Below, piece by piece: positions 1 to 8,524 of a stretch of 64,000 bases of DNA. Within the stretch, counting starts at the first letter, position 1. Every line of letters begins with the position of its first letter. A program made the translations under genes and the position numbers. Source of the stretch: JAMQKA01 sp043951865 (GTDB lineage: Bacteria; Bacteroidota; Rhodothermia; Balneolales; Balneolaceae); NCBI RefSeq assembly GCF_043951865.1, contig NZ_JBINJF010000006.1, positions 62,001 through 126,000 on the forward strand. The letters are read 5' to 3'. The notes beneath the pieces were generated by a model. That model made no database searches and was not told the origin of the DNA. It was given only the letters and a program-made list of their open reading frames with translations.

Positions 1-36
1 GTTAAAGGTTACAGGTGAAGGTTGAAGGTTGAAGGA
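1..36. repeat. Heptamer tandem repeat downstream of dnaG
   Basis: A short run of the 7-bp unit AAGGTTG (two exact units plus degenerate ones) lies beyond the 3' end of dnaG and is cut by the window edge. Similar heptamer runs occur at 17083-17117 and 51428-51455. The remaining bases up to the dnaG stop show nothing else recognisable. Confidence 0.55.
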
Positions 37-81
37 ATAAAAATGATGATTTTCAGGTGGGCAAGTGAACCTGGAAACAGC

Positions 82-2133
82 CTATTTCTCCCCCTTCATC
101 TTGTACTCAAACGTTTTTTTCGTCAGGCTTTTGCCCTCGTCGGACTCAGGATCCGGGAACAGTTCATCCAGGGTTGACTGCTGCAGCAGCGTTCGCTGCC
201 TTCCCACCTCCTTCATAGTGCGCATCACTTTTTTCCGCTCCCCGGCCGTCTCGCACGCTTGGTATTTTTCATATAGTTCCCGCTGGAGGCGATCCAGGTA
301 ATGAATCTTCAATGCTTTAAGAGCCCCTTTGGCCGTCATGTAGGGATTTTTATCCCGTTTATACTGAACGCCGGTTTTCTCGGAGTGTCGCTCACTGACC
401 GAATGTTCCTCCAGGGCAATTTCGCCCACCAGCTGCGGATAGGGGTGCTCGCGGTCGGCATAGACCTGCACCGAAATCTCCTTCTCCTCCTTGTATCGTT
501 CAATGATATCCAGGTAGAACGCTTTAAGCTCTTCATCTTCAAACTGCTGTTCGTTGCAGAGCGAGCCGATGTAATCGATCATGGGGCGTTCATACATCAG
601 CATCAGGCGGATCAGCTCTTTTTCATAGTTGGGCTTTTTGCCAACAGGGGTGCTTTTACGAGGTTTTTCCCGGGATTCGGCTTGGTTAACCTGCTGTTCA
701 AATGCCCGCGTATGATCATCAGGTTGATGTGGAGGTGGCGGAGCTTGTTCCTGTTGCTGCCGACGCTTGCGTTCTTCTCTTTTTTGAGCTCTTTCTTTTT
801 GTTTTTCTCTTTCCTCAAGCTTTTTGGCTCTTAATACATTAGCCCGGCCCATAAGGTCCCTGTCATAATCAGCGGTATATTCTTGGGTCATCTTATGCAA
901 CTGCCGAACATATATTTGCCTTTTTATTTCATCAGAAATTTCAGCAATAGAATTCAAGACTTCATCTACAAAGGGTTTTACTTTAGTCGTATCATCTAAT
1001 ATACCTTCCCTTTGTGCTTTATTAACTAGAAAAGAAACAAAGTCTTCCGAACTTTCCTGTTTCAACTCCAGGAACGACTCTTTCCCAAACTGGCGAACGA
1101 ACGAATCGGGATCTTCTCCCTCCGGCAGTTCCAGCAGCTTTACATCCATACCTTCGGCCAGCGCAATGTTAATTCCGCGCTTCATCGCCCGCTGGCCCGC
1201 ACTGTCCGAGTCGTACAGCATCGTGATGGCATCCCCGTAGCGGTGCAGCAGGTGCATCTGTCCCCTGGTCAGCGAGGTACCGCTGGAGGCGACCACATTT
1301 TCAATATCGTGTTGATGGAGTGTGATCACATCGGTATAGCCCTCCACCAGCAGCACATTCCCGGTCTTGCGGATGCCGCCCTTGGCGAAGTTCACTCCAT
1401 AAAGCACCTCGCTTTTATTGTAGACTTTGGTCTGGGGAGAGTTGATATATTTGGCCGTCTTTTCATTTCCCAACACACGTCCCGCAAAAGCGATCACTTT
1501 GCCCGAGGGATTAAAAATCGGGAACATCAGCCGGCCCCGGAAGGTGTCGTAATACCCCGATCCCCGCTTGCTGGGCTTGATAAGTCCGGCTTCCAGCAGG
1601 TATTCATCGTTCAAGCCGGAATCGACGGCGGCCTTATACAGCTTTTCTCCGCCGCGCGGGGCATATCCCAGCCCGAACTTCTGCATGATATGGCGGTTAT
1701 AGCCCCGGTTCTGGAGGTACTGCCGCGCCTGCTCCGCCTCATCGCTTTCGACGAGCTGCCGGTAATAGTAGACGCCGGCATAGCGGAGCGCGTGATAGAT
1801 CCCTTCGCGCAGGTTGTGCTCCTCGTCAAATTCCTGGGCTTCCTCTTCAGGCAGCGAAACGCCAAACCGCTCGGCCAGGGTACGCATCGCCTCCACAAAA
1901 CCGATACCGTCCATCTCCATCACAAAATTGAATACATCGCCGGACTCCCCGCACCCAAAACATTTATAGATACCCAGGTCGGGCGTTACGTGAAAGGAAG
2001 GCGTATTTTCGTCATGAAACGGGCAAAGTCCCTTGTAGCTGCGTCCGGATCGCTTCAGCTTCACATAGTCTTCCACTACCTCCACAATGTCGGCCGCCTC
2101 GCGAATTTCTTCTTTTTTGGAATCGGGGATCAT
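82..2133 (-). CDS. dnaG: DNA primase DnaG
   Basis: Synthesises RNA primers at the replication fork with the replicative helicase. The 683-aa protein has the expected order: an N-terminal CHC2 zinc-binding domain (Cys37, His40, Cys58, Cys61), the catalytic core with a TOPRIM domain (VLLVEGYTDVI and the DSDSAG acidic motif), a low-complexity charged and proline/glutamine-rich linker around residues 450-515, and a C-terminal helicase-interaction region. An upstream in-frame start at 2178 would add 15 residues; the ATG at 2133 is preferred because it puts MIPDSKKEEIREAADIV at the N-terminus, as in the family. It diverges from lexA, with the lexA operator in the shared intergenic region, so damage control of dnaG is conceivable but unproven. 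Confidence 0.97.
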   Translation of the reverse strand: MIPDSKKEEIREAADIVEVVEDYVKLKRSGRSYKGLCPFHDENTPSFHVTPDLGIYKCFGCGESGDVFNFVMEMDGIGFVEAMRTLAERFGVSLPEEEAQEFDEEHNLREGIYHALRYAGVYYYRQLVESDEAEQARQYLQNRGYNRHIMQKFGLGYAPRGGEKLYKAAVDSGLNDEYLLEAGLIKPSKRGSGYYDTFRGRLMFPIFNPSGKVIAFAGRVLGNEKTAKYINSPQTKVYNKSEVLYGVNFAKGGIRKTGNVLLVEGYTDVITLHQHDIENVVASSGTSLTRGQMHLLHRYGDAITMLYDSDSAGQRAMKRGINIALAEGMDVKLLELPEGEDPDSFVRQFGKESFLELKQESSEDFVSFLVNKAQREGILDDTTKVKPFVDEVLNSIAEISDEIKRQIYVRQLHKMTQEYTADYDRDLMGRANVLRAKKLEEREKQKERAQKREERKRRQQQEQAPPPPHQPDDHTRAFEQQVNQAESREKPRKSTPVGKKPNYEKELIRLMLMYERPMIDYIGSLCNEQQFEDEELKAFYLDIIERYKEEKEISVQVYADREHPYPQLVGEIALEEHSVSERHSEKTGVQYKRDKNPYMTAKGALKALKIHYLDRLQRELYEKYQACETAGERKKVMRTMKEVGRQRTLLQQSTLDELFPDPESDEGKSLTKKTFEYKMKGEK

Positions 2134-2250
2134 AAACGTTGCTTCTTGAAGTAGGTAAGAATGATAAGGGAAAAGCATATGATTTTCACCTGCTGATTAC
2201 AAGGAGTTCCACCCATATCTTTTGATCTGGATGCTCCAATCCCTATATTT

Positions 2251-2266
2251 ATGTACAAATATACAT
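2251..2266. promoter_or_regulatory. Probable LexA operator upstream of lexA
   Basis: The sequence ATGTACAAATATACAT is a near-perfect inverted repeat (ATGTAC-N4-aTACAT) ending 16 bp before the lexA ATG. The same motif, with perfect arms and the same AAAT spacer, lies upstream of dinB at 3304-3319. Sharing between a lexA homologue and a translesion polymerase is the basis for calling it the SOS box; autoregulation of lexA is usual in other phyla. Binding is inferred. Confidence 0.75.
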
Positions 2267-2282
2267 ACCCTGATCCTGAGTT

Positions 2283-2921
2283 ATGGCACTTACCGAAAAA
2301 CGACAACGGTTTTACGACAGCCTCCTCTCCTTCTTCCGGCAGCACCTGCGGATGCCCACCCACCGGGAGGCGGCCCGGCGCAACGGACTCAAATCCGCCA
2401 ACAGCTCGGTGCAGTATCACCAGGCGCTTGCCGAGGAGGGACTGCTGAAGAAGGATGAAAACGGCAACTACATCTTTTCCTCCCCGCTCGACGTGTGGCC
2501 CGGCGGCAACCCGGACAGCGCCGTCATTCCGGTGCTCGGCGAAATTACGGCCGGCACCATGCAGGAGGCCGTGGAGTCGGATCTCGGGGAACTGACCTTT
2601 GACCACCTCTTCCCCAGCGTAGACAACCTTTTTGCCCTACGCGTAAAGGGGATGAGCATGAAGGAGCTCGATATCACCGACGGTGACTACGTGCTGCTTT
2701 CCAAGACGGAGCTGCGCAACGGGGATGTGGGTGCCGTGCTCTACAACGGGGAGACCACGCTTAAAAAAGTGCACAAAGAGCAGGACAGGCTCCGACTAAA
2801 ACCCGCCAATCCCGAATACGACGATATCATCATCGAGCCGGGCGAATCGGAGGAGGTTCGAATTCTGGGCAAATATGTGGGACATCTGAACGACCAGGGA
2901 TTGATCAAATCTCCGTATTAG
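2283..2921 (+). CDS. lexA: LexA-type SOS repressor (S24 family autoprotease)
   Basis: Transcriptional repressor of DNA-damage genes, inactivated by RecA-stimulated self-cleavage. The 212-aa length is normal. Residues 1-65 form a LexA-like winged helix; residue pair Ala90-Gly91 in EITAGTMQEA matches the self-cleavage site; the S24 domain shows the nucleophile Ser125 in VKGMSM and the general-base lysine at about Lys161 in ETTLKKV. The gene diverges from dnaG and is followed convergently (4-bp overlap) by a small unknown gene, then dinB. A palindrome at 2251-2266 directly upstream suggests autorepression. The C-terminal half is a clear match; the DNA-binding half is more divergent than in proteobacterial LexA, consistent with a different operator. 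Confidence 0.93.
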   Translation: MALTEKRQRFYDSLLSFFRQHLRMPTHREAARRNGLKSANSSVQYHQALAEEGLLKKDENGNYIFSSPLDVWPGGNPDSAVIPVLGEITAGTMQEAVESDLGELTFDHLFPSVDNLFALRVKGMSMKELDITDGDYVLLSKTELRNGDVGAVLYNGETTLKKVHKEQDRLRLKPANPEYDDIIIEPGESEEVRILGKYVGHLNDQGLIKSPY

Positions 2922-3241
2922 CCTCCACCATCCAGTATCATCTCATCCCTGCTGCTCAGTAAAAACCAGCCGATCTTGCGGGTGTCAAACACGATATTCA
3001 TGTATCGCTCCTCTTCGGTGACCAGCGTTACGTGGACCTGCTTGTGGCCGTGTCCCACGGGCTCTTCGTGACAGGCACGCACGCTCTGCACGCGATGTTT
3101 CCGCCCGTTTTCCTCTAGAATGCGGATCGGCTGCAGACGGTGGGTGATGCCGCGGTTTTTATCCCCAAACGACGCCACGGTGGTGATGACCACCAGCGGT
3201 TTCGGCTCTTTTTTCTGTTCCTGCGAATTTTGTTGGTTCAT
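2918..3241 (-). CDS. Small unknown protein between lexA and dinB, candidate SOS gene
   Basis: I do not recognise this 107-aa protein. It is hydrophilic, starts with a Gln/Lys/Glu-rich segment (MNQQNSQEQKKEPK) and has no membrane segment, signal peptide or cysteine cluster. A good ribosome binding site (AAGGGG, 7 bases before the ATG) supports it as real. It diverges from dinB, and the palindromic operator at 3302-3321 lies about 60 bp upstream of its start, so one LexA site could control both genes. Its 3' end overlaps the lexA stop by 4 bp in convergent orientation. The position suggests a damage-inducible accessory role, which is inference only. Confidence 0.7.
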   Translation of the reverse strand: MNQQNSQEQKKEPKPLVVITTVASFGDKNRGITHRLQPIRILEENGRKHRVQSVRACHEEPVGHGHKQVHVTLVTEEERYMNIVFDTRKIGWFLLSSRDEMILDGGG

Positions 3242-3301
3242 ATACGCCCCTTTTGCTGATCATTGGAAATTCTGTTTGATAATCATGGGTGGTTTTATAA
3301 T

Positions 3302-3321
3302 TTATGTACAAATGTACATAA
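3302..3321. promoter_or_regulatory. Probable LexA operator between dinB and the 107-aa gene
   Basis: TTATGTACAAATGTACATAA has perfect 8-base arms around a central AAAT. It ends 28 bp before the dinB ATG at 3350. It matches the site before lexA at 15 of 16 core positions. This placement also argues against the more upstream dinB start at 3263, which would bury the operator inside the coding sequence. Confidence 0.8.
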
Positions 3322-3349
3322 ATTATCACAAACCCGGTTGCCTGTCAAC

Positions 3350-4708
3350 ATGAATTCCATCTCTCATACCCCGCTTCCCGCGCTTCCGGATCCCGGCCGG
3401 TACCAGCTCCGGAGAAATGTGCACAACATCACGCGCTACCAGACGATTGCCGCCGACATGCAGCACGTCAGCTCCAAACCGCGCCTCTACGTACATGTGG
3501 ACATGAACGCATTTTACGCGCAGGTGGAACAGATGTGCTATAATCTCTACGGCATCCCGGTAGTGGTGGGGGGATGGCGCAAACCGGACGGGACGGTCAA
3601 GGGCATTGTGGCCACCAGCTCCTACGAGGCCCGCGCGTGGGGCGTAAAAACAGGCATGAGCGCGCTCGAAGCCTGCAAATTGTGTCCCTACGTAGTATTC
3701 AAGCAGGTGGATTATGAAAAATACCGCGCCTACAGCAAGCGCATCAAGGCGGTGCTCGATACCTTTTCGCCTGACGTGGAGGCCTACAGCATGGATGAGT
3801 TTTTTATGGATATCACCTGGAAAAGGCGGGAATCCCGGGAAGAGCTGATGGAGTTTGGCAGGGCGATCAAGGAAGCGATCCATGAAGATACTCACCTCCG
3901 CTGCAGCCTGGGTATATCAACTTCAAAAACCTATGCAAAGCTGGCTTCAGATCTGAAAAAGCCCAACGGACTTACCGTTCTGACGGAGAAAAGGGAGATA
4001 CAAAAACATATCTGGCCGCTCCCTCTTGACGAGGTTTGGGGTATCGGGCGGCGGCGGTACGCCAAGCTAAAACTTAAGGGCCTTTATACCATTAAAGATG
4101 GAATTGACAACGGTTATCCAGCCTTTCAAAAAATATTCGGGGACTACTTCGGGAAAATTCTGTGGATGACGGTGGCGGGCAAAGACCAGGCAGTGGTGAT
4201 GGATCAAACGGAGTACGTTCCCAGGCGGGTGGGATACGGGCACACCTTCTCCACATGGACCGACGATCCGTGGAGGGTAGCAGGAGAATTTGCCAAGGCC
4301 GCCAAGCAGGTATGCTACCGGCTGCGGGGCTACGGCAAAAAGTCAGACAAGTTTATGGGGACGGTCCGTTTCCAGGGTACCGAAAAAGAGGGATTCTCGT
4401 TTGCCTTCCGCGCGCCGGGTCATACCAACCTCGACCGCTACGTGATCAAGCACTGCCTGGAAAAGGTAGTGCCGAGACTTTTTCACTACCGGAAATTCGG
4501 CCGCAGGTTCCGGTCCATCATGCTCAGCACCACGGAGCTGGATATGACCACCCAGACCGAGCTCTTTTTCCGGGAAGAGACCAGGCTCAAGCGGCTGTAC
4601 CAGGCGATGGATTACCTCAACAACCGCTTCGGACCGGATACAGTCCATCACGGGATCGCCCGGTTTGATGTGAAAGGACACACACACTTCAAGGAGCGGT
4701 CGATGTAA
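3350..4708 (+). CDS. dinB: DNA polymerase IV, Y-family translesion polymerase
   Basis: Error-prone polymerase that bypasses damaged template bases. The 452-aa protein carries the Y-family catalytic residues Asp51 (VHVDMNAFYAQVE) and Asp149-Glu150 (AYSMDEFFMD), followed by the helix-hairpin-helix thumb (DEVWGIGRRRYAKL) and a little-finger domain. It has about 45 residues ahead of the first catalytic strand, longer than the compact enterobacterial enzyme. The ATG at 3350 is chosen because a perfect palindromic operator lies just upstream of it. The gene ends 14 bp from a convergent aldo/keto reductase. Damage induction through LexA is the likely regulation. Confidence 0.93.
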   Translation: MNSISHTPLPALPDPGRYQLRRNVHNITRYQTIAADMQHVSSKPRLYVHVDMNAFYAQVEQMCYNLYGIPVVVGGWRKPDGTVKGIVATSSYEARAWGVKTGMSALEACKLCPYVVFKQVDYEKYRAYSKRIKAVLDTFSPDVEAYSMDEFFMDITWKRRESREELMEFGRAIKEAIHEDTHLRCSLGISTSKTYAKLASDLKKPNGLTVLTEKREIQKHIWPLPLDEVWGIGRRRYAKLKLKGLYTIKDGIDNGYPAFQKIFGDYFGKILWMTVAGKDQAVVMDQTEYVPRRVGYGHTFSTWTDDPWRVAGEFAKAAKQVCYRLRGYGKKSDKFMGTVRFQGTEKEGFSFAFRAPGHTNLDRYVIKHCLEKVVPRLFHYRKFGRRFRSIMLSTTELDMTTQTELFFREETRLKRLYQAMDYLNNRFGPDTVHHGIARFDVKGHTHFKERSM

Positions 4709-4722
4709 ACCGGTGAAGCGGG

Positions 4723-5712
4723 TTAATAACGGCCCCGGATATTAGGACGAATCTCGGAATCGTACAGCGCCCGCAGCCGCCGATGAATATCCCCGCTCAG
4801 CGGGTCGAGTGAAGAGGCGCCGGTATTGCTTTCCACATGGACCTTCCTGGTAGCACCCGGTATTACCGTCGTAACCTGCGGATGATCCAGGATCCAGCGC
4901 AGGGCCAGTTGCGGCATCTCGCCTTCCGGCATGATCTGCTTAATTTTTTCGACCAGCTCCACCCCTTTGTTGAATTCAATTCCAGAGAACGTTTCTCCCA
5001 CATTGAACGCTTCGCCATCCGCGTTAAAGTTGCGGTGGTCATCTTCGGAGAATGTGGTGTCCTCATCAAATTTGCCGGTCAGGAGGCCGCTGGCCAGGGG
5101 TACCCGCACAATCAGTGCCACATCTTTTTCAGCGGCCTGTTCAAAGAAATCATCCGCCAGGTGCTGGCGAAACAGGTTGAAAATAATCTGCAGTGACCCG
5201 AGCCCCTCCTGCTCCAGGCAGATCCGGGCTTCCTCGGCAGTCTCAACGCTTACGCCCCAGTGTCTGATCAGGCCTTCATCCTGTATTTTGCGGAAATGAT
5301 CAAACACATCGCCCTTTTTCAGCTGCTCGGTGGGAATGCAGTGAAATTGATCCAGGAACAGCTGATCGAGACCCAGGTTCTCAAGGGAACTCTCCACGTG
5401 CTCCCGCATCACATCGTAGGTAAAATTCTGCGGCCAGCCGTAGCCGTCATCTTCGCGCCGCCCCAGTTTTGTTGCCACATAAATGTCGCGATCACTTTCC
5501 ACCTGCTTTAAAAATTTGCCAATTTTACGCTCGCTTACCCCCATCCCGTAGATATCGGCGGTATCAATAAAATTGCCCCCATTATCCACGTATGCCTGGA
5601 GTATGGCAAAGGCTTCTTCCTCGCTGACATCCCCCCACTCGCTGCTGCCCAGCTGCCAGGTTCCAAGTCCCACTTCTGATACCGATGTTCCTTTAAATGA
5701 GCGATAATTCAT
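4723..5712 (-). CDS. Aldo/keto reductase
   Basis: Probable NAD(P)H-dependent oxidoreductase of the aldo/keto reductase superfamily with a TIM-barrel fold; the substrate cannot be told from sequence. The 329-aa length is typical. The catalytic tetrad is visible: Asp and Tyr in FIDTADIYGMG, Lys in YVATKLGR and His in LDQFHCIP. The C-terminal cofactor segment includes TVIPGATRKVHVESN. It most resembles the general-stress YhdN/YajO-like branch. It stands alone, convergent with dinB; a palindromic repeat (5753-5797) lies 41 bp upstream of its start. Confidence 0.9.
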   Translation of the reverse strand: MNYRSFKGTSVSEVGLGTWQLGSSEWGDVSEEEAFAILQAYVDNGGNFIDTADIYGMGVSERKIGKFLKQVESDRDIYVATKLGRREDDGYGWPQNFTYDVMREHVESSLENLGLDQLFLDQFHCIPTEQLKKGDVFDHFRKIQDEGLIRHWGVSVETAEEARICLEQEGLGSLQIIFNLFRQHLADDFFEQAAEKDVALIVRVPLASGLLTGKFDEDTTFSEDDHRNFNADGEAFNVGETFSGIEFNKGVELVEKIKQIMPEGEMPQLALRWILDHPQVTTVIPGATRKVHVESNTGASSLDPLSGDIHRRLRALYDSEIRPNIRGRY

Positions 5713-5752
5713 ATACTTAAATATTTAGTTCTTAATAATTGATCTGTCCAGT

Positions 5753-5797
5753 TAGCCCGGATTTCTCACGAATATGTTGGTGAGGTAATCCGGGTTA
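5753..5797. repeat. Short copy of the TAGCCCGGATTTCTC palindromic repeat
   Basis: A 45-bp imperfect palindrome beginning TAGCCCGGATTTCTC and ending in AATCCGGGTTA. Its first 28 bases match, inverted, the right end of the 234-bp element at 62263-62496 almost exactly, so it looks like an internally deleted copy of that element. It sits between the AKR start and the GH43 remnant. Confidence 0.75.
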
Positions 5798-5819
5798 GTA
5801 CACAATACATGCAATCCAA

Positions 5820-6407
5820 TCATGCCCCCGCTTCACTTTCCAGGGCCTGCTTTAATCGTTCAAACTCCGTTCCTGATACCTTAAACAGGGTACCGTGGCG
5901 CATCTCTTCCGTAAAGGAGACCTGGTCTGAAATGTCTTTCCATTTTTTCAGATCGGGTGATGAGACGGCTCCCATCTCTCCCTTTCGGTACTTGTCGGAA
6001 TAGACGATCCAGCGGTCCTCCAGCTTCAACGCTGTGGGACCCACCGCCCAATACTCCCCGGTAATGGGACCACTTGCTTTTCCATAGGGACCGGTCAGGT
6101 ATCGCCCGTACGCTATGCGTATATTTTTTCCCGGCGGCCAGCGGGTCTCATTTTTCAGAAACATCACATACCGGTCGCCGTCCGGCGTTATGGTCGCATC
6201 AATAACGTTAAAGCCCTGGTCATACCGCAACCTGGTATCGGAAAAACTTTTAAAATCACGGGTGGTGGTGTAATACATCCGGTGATTGTAGTTCTTATCG
6301 CGGTATCCTGTTGAAGCAACGACAGCATCAGAACCCATTCGAATCATAACCAGCCAATGAGCATTATTCTTGAAAATTTCACTCCATATATAATATTCCC
6401 GGAGCAT
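5820..6407 (-). pseudogene. Remnant of a glycoside hydrolase family 43-like gene (5' part missing)
   Basis: The 195 codons match the C-terminal two thirds of GH43-type five-bladed propeller proteins (arabinosidase/xylosidase-like): NHRMYYTTTRDFKSF, the conserved FNVIDATI strand, GPTALK and RHGTLFKV are family-like segments. The usual first blade and secretion signal are missing. An in-frame TAA directly precedes the first ATG, and only 34 bp separate it from the GH10 stop, leaving no room for the lost 5' portion in any frame. I read it as a decayed partner of the adjacent xylanase. A functional short protein is possible but unlikely. Confidence 0.75.
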
Positions 6408-6441
6408 TTATACAATAATCCGGCACAAATACAACCGGGAC

Positions 6442-7608
6442 CTATTCATTCGCTACGTCCAGGACCGCCTCCAGCGCAGGCTTCGGTTGGTACTCACGAT
6501 CAAACAACAGCGGGTAATTTGTGCGGCCCGGAATCGGAAAATTGTTTAACCAGGATTGCCCGTCGTTCAGTCCCCAAAATGTTACCCGGCTAATCTTGTC
6601 CCGGTGTTTTTTGAACAGTTCAAACAGCTCCACATACCGGTCGGTGAGCTGTTGCTGCACCGAGTCGGGCAGGCCTTCGCGGTAGGGATTGAGTGCCTCG
6701 GGAACCGTATCGCCGGCATCCTCCGCTGATCCCATATCCGCGCTTACCTCTCCCTTTCCCGGCAGCACATCGATATCCAGCTCGGTAATCATCACCTTAA
6801 CTCCCAGCCCCGCAAACGCCTCGATGCTCTCTTCCACCATCTGAACGGGAGGATGGTCTATCTTCAGGTGGGCCTGCATACCTATCCCATCGATACGAAT
6901 TCCCTTCTCCTGCAGGCGCTTCACAAGATCGATGGCCGCCTGCCGTTTTTCCGGCTTCCAGAGGTTGTAATCGTTGTAATACAGCTCTGCGTCGGGAGCA
7001 GCCTGGTCAGCGTACTCGAACGCCTTCTCCACATAATCTTCCCCGATAATTTGGTACCACTTCGTTTCACGCATGCCTCCTTCATCCAGCACCGCTTCAT
7101 TGACCACATCCCATCCATCGATGCGCCCCCGGTAGCGACCGGCCACCGAATCGATGTGAGCTTTCATCCGCTGCAGCAGGGCCTCCCGCCCGAGATCTTC
7201 ACTATTTTCATCTTTAAACACCCAGTCGGGCACCTGAGAGTGCCACACAAGGGTATGCCCGACGATAAACATCTCATTTTTCTCCCCGAACTCGACAAAG
7301 CGGTCTGCCGGGCCAAAATTATATTCATCCGGTTGGGGATGTACCCGCTCCCACTTGAGCAGATTTTCCGGGGTGATGGAGTTAAAATGGTTGGTGATCA
7401 GCGGAGTGGCCTCCGGAGTTTCACCCTCCACCTGGAACCTGTTTAGCGCGACGCCTATGTTAAACTGGTCTTGGTACGCCCGGGCAAGCGAGTTCAGTTC
7501 GGATTCATTCTGGCTGTTTTCCCGGACCTGACAGCCGGCCAGCAAAAGCAGAACAAGCATGAATATGCCCGACTCCTGTTGTAATCGTCTATGTATTGTA
7601 TTATTCAT
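6442..7608 (-). CDS. Endo-1,4-beta-xylanase, GH10, predicted lipoprotein
   Basis: Cleaves internal beta-1,4 bonds of xylan. The 388-aa protein begins with a lipoprotein signal (LVLLLLAGC, lipidated Cys26), then a GH10 TIM barrel with the acid/base Glu171 in WDVVNEAV and the nucleophile Glu276 in MITELDID; TLVWHSQVPDW and the final GLNDGQSWL are also GH10 signatures. A GTG at 7653 would extend it by 15 residues; the ATG at 7608 leaves a normal lipoprotein signal. Likely surface- or periplasm-anchored. It lies directly upstream of a GH43 remnant and downstream of an exported RraA-like protein, a reduced xylan locus without a SusC/SusD pair in view. Confidence 0.93.
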   Translation of the reverse strand: MNNTIHRRLQQESGIFMLVLLLLAGCQVRENSQNESELNSLARAYQDQFNIGVALNRFQVEGETPEATPLITNHFNSITPENLLKWERVHPQPDEYNFGPADRFVEFGEKNEMFIVGHTLVWHSQVPDWVFKDENSEDLGREALLQRMKAHIDSVAGRYRGRIDGWDVVNEAVLDEGGMRETKWYQIIGEDYVEKAFEYADQAAPDAELYYNDYNLWKPEKRQAAIDLVKRLQEKGIRIDGIGMQAHLKIDHPPVQMVEESIEAFAGLGVKVMITELDIDVLPGKGEVSADMGSAEDAGDTVPEALNPYREGLPDSVQQQLTDRYVELFELFKKHRDKISRVTFWGLNDGQSWLNNFPIPGRTNYPLLFDREYQPKPALEAVLDVANE

Positions 7609-7682
7609 TGTGAGATGATCATTTAAATTGACATTGTGTGCATCGTTTTTCACAGATCGGGCGCCAAAACAGGCACTCGCAA

Positions 7683-8507
7683 TTACTGATCTTCCCGTTC
7701 CGGCTGAACGGTGTGATCCAGCGGAATTCCCAGCTTTTTATAAAGGTTTCGGCGAGCCTGTTTGTCGCCCTTCAATATCTCGCGGGCATACTCAGCCACC
7801 TGGCGGGCGTGCTTCCGGGGCACCACTATAACACCATCTCCGTCGGCAACAACCACATCTCCGGGATTCACCAGCACGCCGCCCACAACCACCGGCTTAT
7901 TCACCGATTCAATCTCATTGCGCCCGGGACGGATACCGCGCCCGCGGTTGGCATGATCCAGGTAGACCGGTATCTTTTGCTTGATAATCTCATCGGTGTC
8001 TCGCACCGCCCCGTTGGAGATAACCGCCCTGGTTCCCAGGCTTTTCCACAGCAGCCCGTTATAGGATCCCATTGTTCCCGTATCGCCATCCCCGCCGGCA
8101 TCGATGACCAGCATGGAGCCTTCCTTCAGCGAATCCACGAACGGTTCTGGCGAAATATTGGTGTACCAGTCGCCTTCCCACTCCTGGAACTCCTCTTTTG
8201 ACATCGGGTTTTTCACCACCTTGTTGGTCGGAACATACCGCGCCGTTACGGCGATACCCTGCGCAATGTGGGAAAAATCATCGATATCTTTCCACAACGC
8301 TTCAATCTTTTGATCCATGAGTCCCACGTCCGGCAGCCCCACCATATCCATACCGTCAGAGACATCAGCCACCCGGAGCCCTTCGTACAGGTCCAATATT
8401 TCCTGATCCGTAAGCTGTTCCTGGGCTGACGCGGAGGTCCATATTCCTGCAAAAACAAGAACCAGTGTTACCGTTTTTAAAAGCAATGCTGATTTTTTCA
8501 TCTTCAT
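7683..8507 (-). CDS. Exported RraA-like protein
   Basis: Member of the RraA / 4-hydroxy-4-methyl-2-oxoglutarate aldolase-like fold. A 28-residue signal peptide (VTLVLVFAGIWTSASAQ) precedes a domain with the conserved segments VADVSDGMD, AGGDGDTGTMG, the SNGAVRD arginine-aspartate motif and a GVLVNPGDVVVADGDGV strand. Cytoplasmic relatives are pyruvate aldolases or RNase E regulators; export argues against an RNase E role here. The substrate is unknown. The start at 8507 has a ribosome binding site (AAGGGA). A full-length GAGG-CCTC repeat element lies 22 bp upstream of the start and may form part of its leader. Confidence 0.85.
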   Translation of the reverse strand: MKMKKSALLLKTVTLVLVFAGIWTSASAQEQLTDQEILDLYEGLRVADVSDGMDMVGLPDVGLMDQKIEALWKDIDDFSHIAQGIAVTARYVPTNKVVKNPMSKEEFQEWEGDWYTNISPEPFVDSLKEGSMLVIDAGGDGDTGTMGSYNGLLWKSLGTRAVISNGAVRDTDEIIKQKIPVYLDHANRGRGIRPGRNEIESVNKPVVVGGVLVNPGDVVVADGDGVIVVPRKHARQVAEYAREILKGDKQARRNLYKKLGIPLDHTVQPEREDQ

Positions 8508-8524
8508 CTGTTTTTCCCTTTAAG

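Noticed and set aside
1243..2154. A 303-codon frame opposite dnaG, and a similar one at 50065-51003 opposite the MFS gene
   Set aside because: Both are shadows of real genes with conserved catalytic or membrane features on the other strand.
3263..3349. The longer dinB start at 3263
   Set aside because: It would place the palindromic operator inside the coding sequence and adds residues not expected in Y-family polymerases.
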